In this document: positions 26,440-34,570 of the stretch, one piece after another | How positions within the stretch are numbered: position 1 is the stretch's first letter | Layout: every line of letters starts with the position of its first letter | Assembly: GCF_028621955.1 (NCBI RefSeq) | Contig: NZ_CP117516.1 | Coordinates: 1,572,001-1,636,000, forward strand | Length of the DNA stretch: 64,000 nt | Direction: 5' to 3' | Source of the DNA: Erythrobacter sp. BLCC-B19 | GTDB taxonomy: Bacteria > Pseudomonadota > Alphaproteobacteria > Sphingomonadales > Sphingomonadaceae | The notes under the pieces: generated by a model | What the model was told of the DNA's origin: nothing | What the model saw: the letters and a program-made list of their open reading frames with translations, nothing else | Database searches by the model: none | Translations under genes and position numbers: made by a program

Positions 26440-27474
26440 ATGACCTGGCAGACCCAGCGCCTTCCGGGCGACCATCCTCCTGTGCGCAGCGGCAAGATCG
26501 GCGTGCTGCTGATCAACCTCGGCACGCCCGACGGGCCTGACCCGGAATCGGTCAAGCGCTACCTGAAGCAGTTCCTCTCGGACACGCGGGTGGTGGAGAT
26601 CCCGCCGATCGCCTGGCAGCTGATCCTGCGCGGGATCATCCTCAACACCCGCCCCCAGAAAAGCGCCAAGGCCTATCAGAAGATCTGGACGGAGCGCGGC
26701 TCGCCGCTCGCCGACATCACCGCGCGGCAGGCCGAGGCGATGGTGGGCCGCTTCGGCGAGAGCGTGCAGGTCGAATGGGCGATGCGTTACGGCAATCCCT
26801 CGATCGAAAGCCGCCTCACCGCGCTGATGGCCGACGGCTGCGACCGCATCCTCGTCGCCCCGATGTATCCGCAATATTGCGCCGCGACGACCGCGACCGT
26901 GTTCGACGAGATCGCCCGCGTGCTCGGCAAGATGCGCTGGCAGCCCGCCTTGCGCTTCGTGCCCCCCTATCACGACGATCCCAATTACCTCACCGCGCTC
27001 GCCGAGGATCTGACCCGGCAGGTGCGCGCGCTGAAGTTCAAGCCCGAGGTGATGCTGCTCAGCTTCCACGGAATGCCGCAGCAGACGCTGGAGAAGGGCG
27101 ATCCCTATTACTGCCACTGCATGAAGACCGCCCGCCTGCTGCGCGAGATGCTGGAGACGCGGCCCGAATTCGCGGGCGTGCGGTTCGAGACCACCTTCCA
27201 GTCGCGCTTCGGCCCCGCCGCATGGCTCGAACCCTCGACCGATGCGACGCTGATCGCGGAAGGCGGCAAGGGCACCAAGCGCCTCGTGGTCGCCGCCCCC
27301 GGTTTTGCCGCCGATTGCGTCGAGACGCTGGAGGAACTGGCGATCGAGGGCCGCGAGGAATTCTGCGAGGCAGGCGGCGAGGATTACGCCGTGCTCGAAT
27401 GCCTCAACACCTCGGATCACGGCCTCGCGATGATCGAGGCGATGCTGCGGCGCGAGCTGGGCGGATGGATTTGA
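26440..27474 (+). CDS. hemH: Ferrochelatase
   Basis: A 344-residue ferrochelatase inserting iron into protoporphyrin IX (KIGVLLINLGTPDGP at the N terminus, FSFHGMPQ-type motif as LLSFHGMPQQTL with the metal-site His, and TFQSRFGPAAWLEP near the C-terminal side). The Cys residues in YYCHCMKTA are notable. It supplies heme that the adjacent P450 and the window's heme oxygenase would use. It starts 79 bp after the molybdoenzyme gene. Confidence 0.95.
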   Translation: MTWQTQRLPGDHPPVRSGKIGVLLINLGTPDGPDPESVKRYLKQFLSDTRVVEIPPIAWQLILRGIILNTRPQKSAKAYQKIWTERGSPLADITARQAEAMVGRFGESVQVEWAMRYGNPSIESRLTALMADGCDRILVAPMYPQYCAATTATVFDEIARVLGKMRWQPALRFVPPYHDDPNYLTALAEDLTRQVRALKFKPEVMLLSFHGMPQQTLEKGDPYYCHCMKTARLLREMLETRPEFAGVRFETTFQSRFGPAAWLEPSTDATLIAEGGKGTKRLVVAAPGFAADCVETLEELAIEGREEFCEAGGEDYAVLECLNTSDHGLAMIEAMLRRELGGWI

Positions 27475-27481
27475 CGCTGTG

Positions 27482-27517
27482 GAAACTTGCGCGAAACTTT
27501 CACTAGGGTAAGTTGCG
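27482..27517 (+). promoter_or_regulatory. Direct and inverted repeats upstream of the P450 gene
   Basis: GAAACTT occurs at 27482-27488 and 27493-27499, exactly 11 bases apart. An inverted partner AAGTTGCG follows at 27510-27517. The arrangement of half-sites one helical turn apart looks like a regulator-binding site in the 77-bp spacer between hemH and the P450 gene. No regulator is identified. Confidence 0.35.
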
Positions 27518-27551
27518 AATCCGAACCTGATAACCGGAGCATCGACGTCAC

Positions 27552-28967
27552 ATGGCCACCCTTGCCGAAGCCCCGACCGCCCGCGACACTGCACCTGCCG
27601 ATGCGCCCCGCCACTGGAGCGAGCTGCGCCTTACCGAAGCCGATCTTGCCCACATTCCGGGCGAAGCGGGCTGGCCGGTGGTCGGCAACACCTTCACCAT
27701 GCTCGCCGATCCGCACGCCTTTGCCGAGCGGATGATCAAGACCCACGGCAAGGTCTACAAGAACCGCGCCTTCGGCGGCTGGCAGGTCGCGCTGATCGGT
27801 GCCGAGGCGAACGAGCTGCTGCTGTTCAACAAGGACAAGATCTTCTCGTCAGAGCAAGGCTGGGGCCCGGTGCTTGACCAGCTCTTCCCACGCGGGCTGA
27901 TGCTGATGGACTTCGACCATCACCGGATTGACCGCCGCGCGCTCTCGATCGCGTTCAAGCCTGAACCGATGCGGCACTATTCGGGCGCGCTCAATCGCGG
28001 GATCGCCCGCGAAGTGGCGACCTGGGCCGGGCCGAAGGCGTTCTACCCGGCGATCAAGAAACTCACCCTCGATCTCGCCGCCGACAGCTTCATCGGCCTG
28101 CCCTGGGGGCCGGAAGCCGACAAGATCAACGAGGCCTTCGTCGACATGGTGCAGGCCTCGGTCGCGCCGGTGCGCAGGCCGCTGCCTTTCACCAAGATGA
28201 AAAAGGGCGTCGACGGGCGCGCCTTCCTCGTCGACTACTTCACCCGCGAGACCCTGCGCCGCCGCGCGGAAGGGGGCGGGCAGGATATGTTCAGCCAGTT
28301 CGCCACCGCCACCCGCGAGGACGGGAGCCTGCTGCCGGTCGACGAGGTGGTCGATCACATGAATTTCCTGATGATGGCGGCGCATGACACCATCACCTCC
28401 TCGGCGACCTCGCTGATCTATCACCTCGCCACCAACCCCGAATGGCAGGAAAAGGTGCGCGACGAGATCTTCGCGGTGACCGGCGGCCCGGATGGCGACG
28501 GCAATCCGCGTGCCCTCGACTACGACGATCTCGCCAAGCTCGACCTCACAGAAATGGCGTTCAAGGAATCGCTGCGGATGGTGCCCCCGGTGCCCTCGAT
28601 GCCGCGCCGGGCTTTGCGCGAATTCGAATATGGCGGCTATCGCATCCCGGCAGGGGCAATGGTGGGGATCAACATCTACTGGACGCACCATTCCGAGGAA
28701 TATTGGGACAAGCCCTTCACCTTCGATCCGATGCGCTTCACGCCCGAACAGGTGAAGGCGCGGCACAAATATGCCTGGGTGCCCTTCGGCGGCGGGGCGC
28801 ACATGTGCCTGGGGCTGCACTTTGCCTATATGCAGGTGAAGATCCTGCTCGCCCAATTGCTCCAGCGTTACCGGATCGAAGCGGCGGCGGGTTACAATCC
28901 CGAATGGCAGGACTGGCCGATCCCGCAGCCCAAGGACGGGCTGAAGGTCACCTTCACGCCGCTCTGA
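27552..28967 (+). CDS. Cytochrome P450
   Basis: A soluble class I-like bacterial P450 (471 aa). It has a proline-containing N terminus (GEAGWPVVGNTF), the I-helix AAHDTITSS, the K-helix KESLRM (ExxR), and the heme-binding FGGGAHMCLG with the axial Cys. Overall sequence recalls P450s acting on hydrophobic terpenoid or retinoid-like substrates, but the substrate cannot be assigned. No ferredoxin or reductase gene is adjacent. Confidence 0.92.
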   Translation: MATLAEAPTARDTAPADAPRHWSELRLTEADLAHIPGEAGWPVVGNTFTMLADPHAFAERMIKTHGKVYKNRAFGGWQVALIGAEANELLLFNKDKIFSSEQGWGPVLDQLFPRGLMLMDFDHHRIDRRALSIAFKPEPMRHYSGALNRGIAREVATWAGPKAFYPAIKKLTLDLAADSFIGLPWGPEADKINEAFVDMVQASVAPVRRPLPFTKMKKGVDGRAFLVDYFTRETLRRRAEGGGQDMFSQFATATREDGSLLPVDEVVDHMNFLMMAAHDTITSSATSLIYHLATNPEWQEKVRDEIFAVTGGPDGDGNPRALDYDDLAKLDLTEMAFKESLRMVPPVPSMPRRALREFEYGGYRIPAGAMVGINIYWTHHSEEYWDKPFTFDPMRFTPEQVKARHKYAWVPFGGGAHMCLGLHFAYMQVKILLAQLLQRYRIEAAAGYNPEWQDWPIPQPKDGLKVTFTPL

Positions 28968-28997
28968 GGGGGCGGCGATCTAGGGCGTCAGGGCCAT

Positions 28998-29013
28998 TGT
29001 TTCACGTGAAACA
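28998..29013. other. parS centromere site
   Basis: The 16-bp palindrome TGTTTCACGTGAAACA is an exact match to the universal chromosomal ParB-binding site parS. It lies in the 106-bp convergent spacer between the P450 gene and the SDHAF4-like gene. ParB loading sites cluster near the replication origin, so the window is inferred to be in the origin-proximal part of the chromosome. Confidence 0.9.
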
Positions 29014-29073
29014 TCGCCAGGGCGCGACAAGACACGACAAAGACCCGTCACCAACGCGCCGGGCGGGGCGCGC

Positions 29074-29253
29074 CTAGAAATCGACCGCGATTCCGTCGCC
29101 GCGCTCCCAGTCGCCATAGCGGGTGGGGGAGAGCTTCTCGTCGTTGGTGACCGCCTTCGGGGCCGGCACGGGGTCGTTGGTCCAGTGGGCGGGCTTCTTG
29201 AAGGCCTTGGCGGCTTCGGACTTTTCTCGGGTCATGCTGTCCCAAATGCCCAT
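29074..29253 (-). CDS. SDHAF4-like small protein (DUF1674)
   Basis: A 59-residue protein ending in LSPTRYGDWERGDGIAVDF, the diagnostic C-terminal motif of DUF1674/SDHAF4 succinate dehydrogenase assembly factor homologues. In mitochondria this factor binds the flavoprotein SdhA during assembly; a similar role here is inference. ATG 29253 is used; ATG 29235 and an upstream TTG are alternatives. It is divergent from the rRNA methyltransferase gene. Confidence 0.82.
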   Translation of the reverse strand: MGIWDSMTREKSEAAKAFKKPAHWTNDPVPAPKAVTNDEKLSPTRYGDWERGDGIAVDF

Positions 29254-29291
29254 GCTGGCGCTTTGTTTCAATAAGCGTTAGGCGCGCGGGC

Positions 29292-30557
29292 ATGGCCCAA
29301 CCCCCCGGACTCCCCGTGCGCCGCGCTGCGCTCCGCCTGCTCGATGCCGTGTTCCGGCGCGGCGAGACGCTCGAACAGGCCGAAGGGACGGCGCTTGCCG
29401 ACATTCGCAAGGCGCCGGACCGTGCGCTGGCCAAGGCGATCGCGGGGGAGACGCTGCGCTGGCTGACCGATCTTGACGCCCTGATCGACAGCGCCACCAA
29501 GCAGCGCCTGCCCGATGATGCCAAGGCGCGGATGGTGCTGCGGCTGATGCTGGCCCAGGCGCTGCGGCTCGACACCCCGCCCCATGCGGTGATCGCGACC
29601 GGCCTCGCGCTGCTGGATGGCGGGCCGCGCAGGCTGGCGCATGGGGTGTTCTCGGCGGCCATAAAGACTGGGGGGGTGAAGCAGGGGGCGGCGCTGCCCG
29701 AGGCGCCGACCTTGCCCGAACGGGTGGTGGAACGCTGGGGCGCGGACAAGGCCGCCGCGATTGCGCCGGGCCTTGCCTTCCCGCCCGAACTCGATCTGGC
29801 GCTGAAGGATGCTGCCGAAACCGCCACCCGCGCGGTGGCGATGGGCGGGGTCAGCCTCGCACCGGGGCACATTCGCCTGCCGCGCGGGAGCGCGGTGGAG
29901 AGCCTTGAAGGCTTCAAGGCGGGCGGTTGGTGGGTGCAGGATCTCGCGGCTTCGATCCCGGCGCGGTTGCTGGGGGCGGGTGAGGGGCGCTCTGCGCTCG
30001 ACCTGTGCGCCGCGCCCGGCGGCAAGACCATGCAGCTGGCAGCAAGCGGATGGAAGGTCACGGCGCTCGATATGTCGAAGCGGCGGCTCGACCTGCTCAA
30101 AGACAACCTCAAGCGCACCGGATTGAAGGCCTCGCCGGTGCGCGCCGATGCCCTGACGTGGGAGCCCAAGCACCGCTTCGACGCAATCCTGATCGACGCG
30201 CCCTGCACCGCAACCGGCACCTGCCGCCGCCACCCCGATGTGCTCCACCGGATCGGCAAGGGGCAGGTGGCCGAGATGGCGGAACTGCAACGCGCGCTCG
30301 TGGCCAAGGCCGCCGAGTGGCTCAACCCCGGCGGCGTGCTGGTCTATGCCGTGTGCTCGCTCGAGGCCGAGGAGGGCGAGGAACAGGCCGCGTGGATCGA
30401 CGCCGAGCTGGGCCTGACGCCGAAGCCGATCACGGTAGAGGAGCTGCCTGCTGGCCTCGCCCCCACAAGCGAGGGCTGGCTGCGCACCCATCCGGGGATG
30501 CTGGCCGATGAAGGCGGGCTCGACGGATTTTTTGTCGCGCGGTGGGTGAGGGCATAG
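29292..30557 (+). CDS. rsmB: RsmB-like 16S rRNA m5C methyltransferase
   Basis: A 421-residue NOL1/NOP2/Sun-family RNA cytosine-5 methyltransferase. The N-terminal third is a NusB-like helical domain. The C-terminal part has the SAM motif DLCAAPGGKT, motif IV DAPCTATGTCRRHPD with one catalytic Cys, and motif VI VYAVCSLEAEEGE with the second. The domain order matches RsmB. It is slightly divergent from E. coli RsmB, so assignment to position m5C967 is inferred. Confidence 0.88.
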   Translation: MAQPPGLPVRRAALRLLDAVFRRGETLEQAEGTALADIRKAPDRALAKAIAGETLRWLTDLDALIDSATKQRLPDDAKARMVLRLMLAQALRLDTPPHAVIATGLALLDGGPRRLAHGVFSAAIKTGGVKQGAALPEAPTLPERVVERWGADKAAAIAPGLAFPPELDLALKDAAETATRAVAMGGVSLAPGHIRLPRGSAVESLEGFKAGGWWVQDLAASIPARLLGAGEGRSALDLCAAPGGKTMQLAASGWKVTALDMSKRRLDLLKDNLKRTGLKASPVRADALTWEPKHRFDAILIDAPCTATGTCRRHPDVLHRIGKGQVAEMAELQRALVAKAAEWLNPGGVLVYAVCSLEAEEGEEQAAWIDAELGLTPKPITVEELPAGLAPTSEGWLRTHPGMLADEGGLDGFFVARWVRA

Positions 30558-30566
30558 GCCACGCCC

Positions 30567-30649
30567 GTCTTCCCGGGCTTGACCCGGGACCCCGCTTTCT
30601 TCCGCCAAGGCCAAAGGCAGCGGGGCCCCGGCTCGGGGGCCGGGGAGAC
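30567..30649. repeat. Compound palindrome between convergent genes
   Basis: In the 107-bp spacer between rsmB and msrA there are three nested or serial stems: CCCGGG-CTTGA-CCCGGG (30572-30588), CCCCGCT/AGCGGGG (30590-30596 and 30619-30625) and CCCCGGC/GCCGGGG (30626-30632 and 30639-30645). GTCT/AGAC closes the ends. The motif CCCGGGCTTGACCCGGG recalls dispersed palindromes common in sphingomonad spacers. It may also act as a transcription block. Confidence 0.55.
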
Positions 30650-30664
30650 GAAATTGGTTCGACC

Positions 30665-31219
30665 TCAGTCCTTCACATACTTCTGAAAGCTCTTGCGCAG
30701 CTTCATCAGCTTGGGCGGGATCACCGCAAGGCAGTAGGGGTTGCGCTGGCCTTCGCCGTCCCAGTATTCCTGATGGTAGTCCTCGGCCGGATACCACTCC
30801 GCCGTCTGCACGCCGCCCGACAGGCCTTCGATGGTGGTGACGGCCACCTTGCCGTTCTCGGCATTCCAGCGCGCGATCGCCGCCTCGGCCTCGGCGCCCT
30901 GCGCGTCCGACAGCGGGAAGATCGCGCTGCGATACTGGGTGCCGATGTCATTGCCCTGCCGGTTCAGCTGCGTCGGATCATGCGTGCCGAGGAACACGTC
31001 GTAAATCTCGGGCAGGCTGATGACAGCCGGGTCGAAGGTCACGCGGATGCCTTCGGCATGGCCGGTGGTGCCGGTGCAGACCTCCTTGTAGGTCGGGTGC
31101 GCCTTGGTGCCACCGATATAGCCGCTCTCGACGCTCGCGACGCCCACGACATCGCGGAACACCGCCTCGGTGCACCAGAAGCACCCGCCGGCGATGATCG
31201 CCGTTTCCATGTTGCTCAT
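30665..31219 (-). CDS. msrA: Peptide-methionine (S)-S-oxide reductase MsrA
   Basis: A 184-residue MsrA with the catalytic motif GGCFWCTEAVF and family blocks GYIGGTKAHPTYKEVC, TGHAEGIRVTFDP and AEDYHQEYW. It reduces methionine-S-sulfoxide, complementing MsrB encoded at 16487. ATG 31219 has GGAGAATTCG upstream; in-frame codons further upstream lack this support. Confidence 0.94.
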   Translation of the reverse strand: MSNMETAIIAGGCFWCTEAVFRDVVGVASVESGYIGGTKAHPTYKEVCTGTTGHAEGIRVTFDPAVISLPEIYDVFLGTHDPTQLNRQGNDIGTQYRSAIFPLSDAQGAEAEAAIARWNAENGKVAVTTIEGLSGGVQTAEWYPAEDYHQEYWDGEGQRNPYCLAVIPPKLMKLRKSFQKYVKD

Positions 31220-31353
31220 CGAATTCTCCATTGCTTTCGCCCAGAGATAGGCCAGCATCCGGCCATTGCCAGAGTGCATTTTTTGCGCCCTACCGCTGCA
31301 GCCTTTCTGGCCCTAGACACAGCCCATTCGCAAACCCTCGGGAGAGAGTTACC

Positions 31354-32235
31354 ATGAAGAAACTGATCCTCGCCCTCGCCACCGCGAGCGGCCTTGCCAT
31401 CGCCGCGCCGACGCTCGCCGATACCCACGCAGGCCACGGCACCGAGGTGGACGAGGCCCACATCAAGGACACCGCGCATTTCATGAAGATGCACGGCGAG
31501 CAGCTGTCCGCCGCGATCCAGCACCCGACCCGCAAGGAAGACGCTGCCCGCGACGCCTTCCGGCACCCGGCCGAAACGCTCGCCTTCTTCCATGTCGGCC
31601 CCGAAATGAAGGTCGGCGAATATGCGCCCGGCGGCGGGTGGTATTCGCGCCTGCTGGGCCACTATCTGGGCGGTGAGGGCCAGCTGGTCGGCCTCTATGC
31701 CAACCCGCTGACCGCCACCACCGATCCGGCGCGCCAGCAGCGCATCCGCGACACCGCGGCGGGCTTCGGCAAGGAAGTGGCAGGCTACACCGGGCTGCCG
31801 GCCGAAAAGTTCAGCGGCATCACGCTCGACAATCTCGAAGGCCAGAAGGGCACCTTCGACCGCATCTTGGTGATGCGCGCGATGCACAACCTGCTGCGCA
31901 GCGGCACTGCCGATACCGAACTGCGCGCGATGCGCGAGCTGCTCAAGGATGATGGCCTGCTCGGCATCGAACAGCACCGCGCCAAGGCCGATGCGCCGTG
32001 GTCCTACGCCAACGGCACCAAGGGCTATCTGCGCCAGCAGGACGTGATCGACTTCATGCGCGTCAACGGTTTCGAACTGGTCGCCACCAGCGAGATCAAC
32101 GCCAACCCCAAGGACAGTGCCGATCACAAGGACGGCGTGTGGGAAATGCCCCCGGTGCTCTCCACCAAGCGGCCCGAGCTTCAGGGTCTGGGCGAAAGCG
32201 ACCGCATGACTCTGCTGTTCAAGAAGGCGAAGTAA
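31354..32235 (+). CDS. Exported methyltransferase-like protein
   Basis: A 293-residue protein with a clear Sec signal peptide (MKKLILALATASGLAIAAPTLA). A Rossmann methyltransferase-like domain resembles the predicted-methyltransferase family COG4798 (VGEYAPGGGWYSRLL as motif I, DRILVMRAMHNLLR, and GIEQHRAKADAPWSYANG). GGAGAGAG precedes ATG 31354. The puzzle is that SAM is not expected in the periplasm, so either the fold has another function or a different cofactor is used. The amidase gene follows by 18 bases. Confidence 0.8.
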   Translation: MKKLILALATASGLAIAAPTLADTHAGHGTEVDEAHIKDTAHFMKMHGEQLSAAIQHPTRKEDAARDAFRHPAETLAFFHVGPEMKVGEYAPGGGWYSRLLGHYLGGEGQLVGLYANPLTATTDPARQQRIRDTAAGFGKEVAGYTGLPAEKFSGITLDNLEGQKGTFDRILVMRAMHNLLRSGTADTELRAMRELLKDDGLLGIEQHRAKADAPWSYANGTKGYLRQQDVIDFMRVNGFELVATSEINANPKDSADHKDGVWEMPPVLSTKRPELQGLGESDRMTLLFKKAK

Positions 32236-32253
32236 TAAGGTAGGGGCGGCGGC

Positions 32254-33120
32254 ATGACCGCCATCACTGTCGCCGCCCTTCAGCTCCCCCTCGGTTCCGA
32301 GGACGAAGCCGCCAATATCGCCGCCGTCTCGGCACTGGTCGAGGAAGCCGCCGCCAAAGGCGCGCAGCTGATCCTGCCGCCCGAACTGTTCTCCGGCCCC
32401 TATTTCTGCCGCGAGGAGGACGAGGCGCTGTTTGCGCTCGCCCGCCCGACGGCTGAGCACCCCAGCGTGATCGCGATGCAGGCGCTCGCGGCGAAGCTCA
32501 AGGTGACGATCCCCACCAGCTACTTCGAGCGCGAAGGGCACCACTATTACAACACCCTCGCCATGATCGGCCCGGACGGCGCGGTGCAAGGCACCTATCG
32601 CAAGAGCCACATTCCCGATGGACCGGGCTATGAGGAAAAGTACTATTTCCGCCCCGGCAATACCGGCTTCAAGGTGTGGGATGTGCCGGGCGAGGATGGC
32701 GCTGTCGTCCGCGTCGGCGTGGGCATCTGCTGGGATCAGTGGTATCCCGAATGTGCGCGCGTCATGGCGCTCTTGGGCGCAGAACTGCTGCTCTATCCCA
32801 CCGCGATCGGCTCGGAACCCTATGACGCCGACCTCGACACCAGCCGGATGTGGCGGCGCGCGATGATCGGCCACGCGGTCTCGAACTGTATGCCTGTGGT
32901 GGCAAGCAACCGCATCGGCACCGAAGGCGGGCAGCGCTTCTACGGGCACTCCTTCATCTCTGACGAATGGGGCGATCTGGTGGGGGATTACGGCGCAAGC
33001 GAGACCGGCATCCTGGTCGCCCGGCTCGACCTCGCCCGCGCCGCGACCCACCGCGCCGGGATGGGCTTCTTCCGCGACCGCCGTCCGCAGCTCTACGGAC
33101 GCATCGCCGAGGACATTTGA
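32254..33120 (+). CDS. aguB: N-carbamoylputrescine amidase
   Basis: A 288-residue nitrilase-superfamily amidase. The catalytic triad is Glu in LPPELFSGPY, Lys in YRKSHIPDGPGYEEK and Cys in VGICWDQWYPE. The long insert GPGYEEKYYFRPGNTGF and overall length fit the plant/bacterial AguB group that makes putrescine from N-carbamoylputrescine. No agmatine deiminase gene is adjacent. Its stop region contains the ribosome-binding site used by folK. Confidence 0.9.
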   Translation: MTAITVAALQLPLGSEDEAANIAAVSALVEEAAAKGAQLILPPELFSGPYFCREEDEALFALARPTAEHPSVIAMQALAAKLKVTIPTSYFEREGHHYYNTLAMIGPDGAVQGTYRKSHIPDGPGYEEKYYFRPGNTGFKVWDVPGEDGAVVRVGVGICWDQWYPECARVMALLGAELLLYPTAIGSEPYDADLDTSRMWRRAMIGHAVSNCMPVVASNRIGTEGGQRFYGHSFISDEWGDLVGDYGASETGILVARLDLARAATHRAGMGFFRDRRPQLYGRIAEDI

Positions 33121-33121
33121 G

Positions 33122-33610
33122 CTGAGCAGCACCTATCTCATCGCGCTGGGGAGCAACCGGCGGCACCACCGCTATGGCGATCCGCGTGATGTTGTGCGCG
33201 CGGCGATGGAGGAATGCGCCGCCTTCGGCACCGTGACCGCGCGTTCTCCCGTGCTTGGCACGCCCGCGATGGGCGCAGCATCGCGCCGCTTCGCCAATGC
33301 CGCGCTGGTGCTGGCAAGCGCGCTCGATCCGCCGTCGCTGCTTGCGGCGCTCAAGCGCACCGAGCGCGAATTCGGCCGCCGCTCCGGCCAGCGCTGGGGC
33401 GACCGGGTGCTCGATTGCGACATTATCCTGTGGAGCGGCGGAGCATGGCGCTCGGAGGGATTGGTCATCCCCCATGCCGCCTTCGCCCAGCGCCGCTTCG
33501 TCCTCGATCCCGCCTGCGCCATCGCCCCCGACTGGCGCACGCCCCCGCACGGGCTTAGCCTTGCGCATCATCAAGCCCGCTTGACCCGCCCGCGCCCCCT
33601 GCCTAGGTGA
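33122..33610 (+). CDS. folK: HPPK, folate pathway pyrophosphokinase, apparent CTG start
   Basis: A 162-residue 6-hydroxymethyl-7,8-dihydropterin pyrophosphokinase. The essential N-terminal strand TYLIALGSNRR and the catalytic block RWGDRVLDCDIILW are present. The first ATG/GTG in frame (GTG 33194) would remove that strand, so translation must begin upstream. The only reasonable codon is CTG 33122, which sits eight bases after GAGGA (33109-33113) and two bases after the aguB stop. No in-frame ATG, GTG or TTG was found nearby. A CTG start or a sequence error are the two explanations. Confidence 0.82.
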   Translation: MSSTYLIALGSNRRHHRYGDPRDVVRAAMEECAAFGTVTARSPVLGTPAMGAASRRFANAALVLASALDPPSLLAALKRTEREFGRRSGQRWGDRVLDCDIILWSGGAWRSEGLVIPHAAFAQRRFVLDPACAIAPDWRTPPHGLSLAHHQARLTRPRPLPR

Positions 33611-33642
33611 GCGCGCCTGCCGCCTCCGCGCGGCACCAGAGT

Positions 33643-33718
33643 GGGCCCGTAGCTCAGTAGGTAGAGCAGCTGACTTTTAATCAGCGGGTCACAGGTTCGA
33701 ATCCTGTCGGGCTCACCA
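33643..33718 (+). tRNA. tRNA-Lys (TTT)
   Basis: A 76-base class I tRNA with encoded CCA. The acceptor is GGGCCCG/CGGGCTC with one G-U pair, the D arm has GCTC/GAGC, and the anticodon stem GCTGA/TCAGC holds loop CTTTTAA (anticodon TTT). The T arm is ACAGG-TTCGAAT-CCTGT. It decodes AAA/AAG. Confidence 0.97.
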
Positions 33719-33730
33719 TTCTTGTTTTTC

Positions 33731-33827
33731 GCAGCCGCCTCCGCGGCTGCATCCTCGCTAGACGTCCTCCGCTACGCTGCGGACCCGCTGCGGGCGGGCG
33801 GTCGCCCTTGCGGTCGCTTTGCGACCG
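33731..33827. repeat. Three-hairpin intergenic repeat, copy B
   Basis: The second copy of the element at 16373-16458. It has GCAGCCGC-CTCC-GCGGCTGC (33731-33750), core ATCCTCGCT (33751-33759), a longer linker, GCTGCGGGCGG, small hairpin GGGC-GGTC-GCCC, CCTTGCGG, and final hairpin CGGTCGC-TTT-GCGACCG (33811-33827). All three stems differ in bases from copy A and remain complementary. Confidence 0.75.
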
Positions 33828-33904
33828 ATTGGGTGCGATGTGGAGAGGCTGTCTGTTGGCAACCTCGGCTCGACAATTCTCATCGTCTCTAGCACTGACG
33901 TCCG

Positions 33905-34570
33905 ATGAACACCTCGTCCGACAATCAACCCGCGCGCCGCCCGCTGCTGCCATGGCTGATTGCCGCGCTTGTCGGGTGCATCGTGCCTGCCGGCGTGCTG
34001 GCGATGGCTGGCGATGCGCGCACCACGGCCCCGGTGTTTGCGGTCGGGCTGATGGGGGCGGGGATGATCCCGGCCGCCATTGCCGGGCGCTTTCGGGTGG
34101 GGGTGATCGCCGCCTTGCTCAACGGGGCGGGCCTTGTGCTTCTGGCGCTGGCGCTCGGATTGCCCGCGTTTGGTGATCCGCTTGCTGCCGTGCTCGCCGC
34201 CGTTATCGCCAGCACCAGCTTTGCCGCGCGCGGGAGCCTGTTTGCGCTTTCGGCCGCTCCGCGGGGCTGGTGGGTTGCGCTCGCCATCGTTGCGGGAGAG
34301 GCGGCGGTGCTGCTGACGGCGATTGCCATGCCGGGCGCATGGCCGGGCTGGGTGCTGGCGCTGCTACCGGCCCAATGGGCGACGATCGCGCTTCAGAGCG
34401 CGCTGACCGGCACGGGCACGCGGCTTGCCGCTGCGGCCTTGATCGCGCTTGCAGGGACGGCGGCAGCGACCGCGCTGGTCACCCGCCTATGGCCGCGCCG
34501 CTGGCCCTATCTCGTGATGTTCACCACTTGGGCCGGCCTGTCGGCGCTGGTGTGGGAAGCGATGGCCTAG
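33905..34570 (+). CDS. Polytopic membrane protein, unknown
   Basis: A 221-residue protein rich in Ala/Leu/Gly with about six to seven predicted membrane helices and a short polar N terminus. I do not recognise the family. Its TAG overlaps the stop of the convergent queuosine-precursor transporter by four bases. Confidence 0.7.
   Translation: MNTSSDNQPARRPLLPWLIAALVGCIVPAGVLAMAGDARTTAPVFAVGLMGAGMIPAAIAGRFRVGVIAALLNGAGLVLLALALGLPAFGDPLAAVLAAVIASTSFAARGSLFALSAAPRGWWVALAIVAGEAAVLLTAIAMPGAWPGWVLALLPAQWATIALQSALTGTGTRLAAAALIALAGTAAATALVTRLWPRRWPYLVMFTTWAGLSALVWEAMA

Noticed and set aside
33194..33610. folK starting at GTG 33194
   Set aside because: This start deletes the first beta strand and GSN motif needed by HPPK enzymes; an upstream CTG with a good ribosome site explains the protein better.
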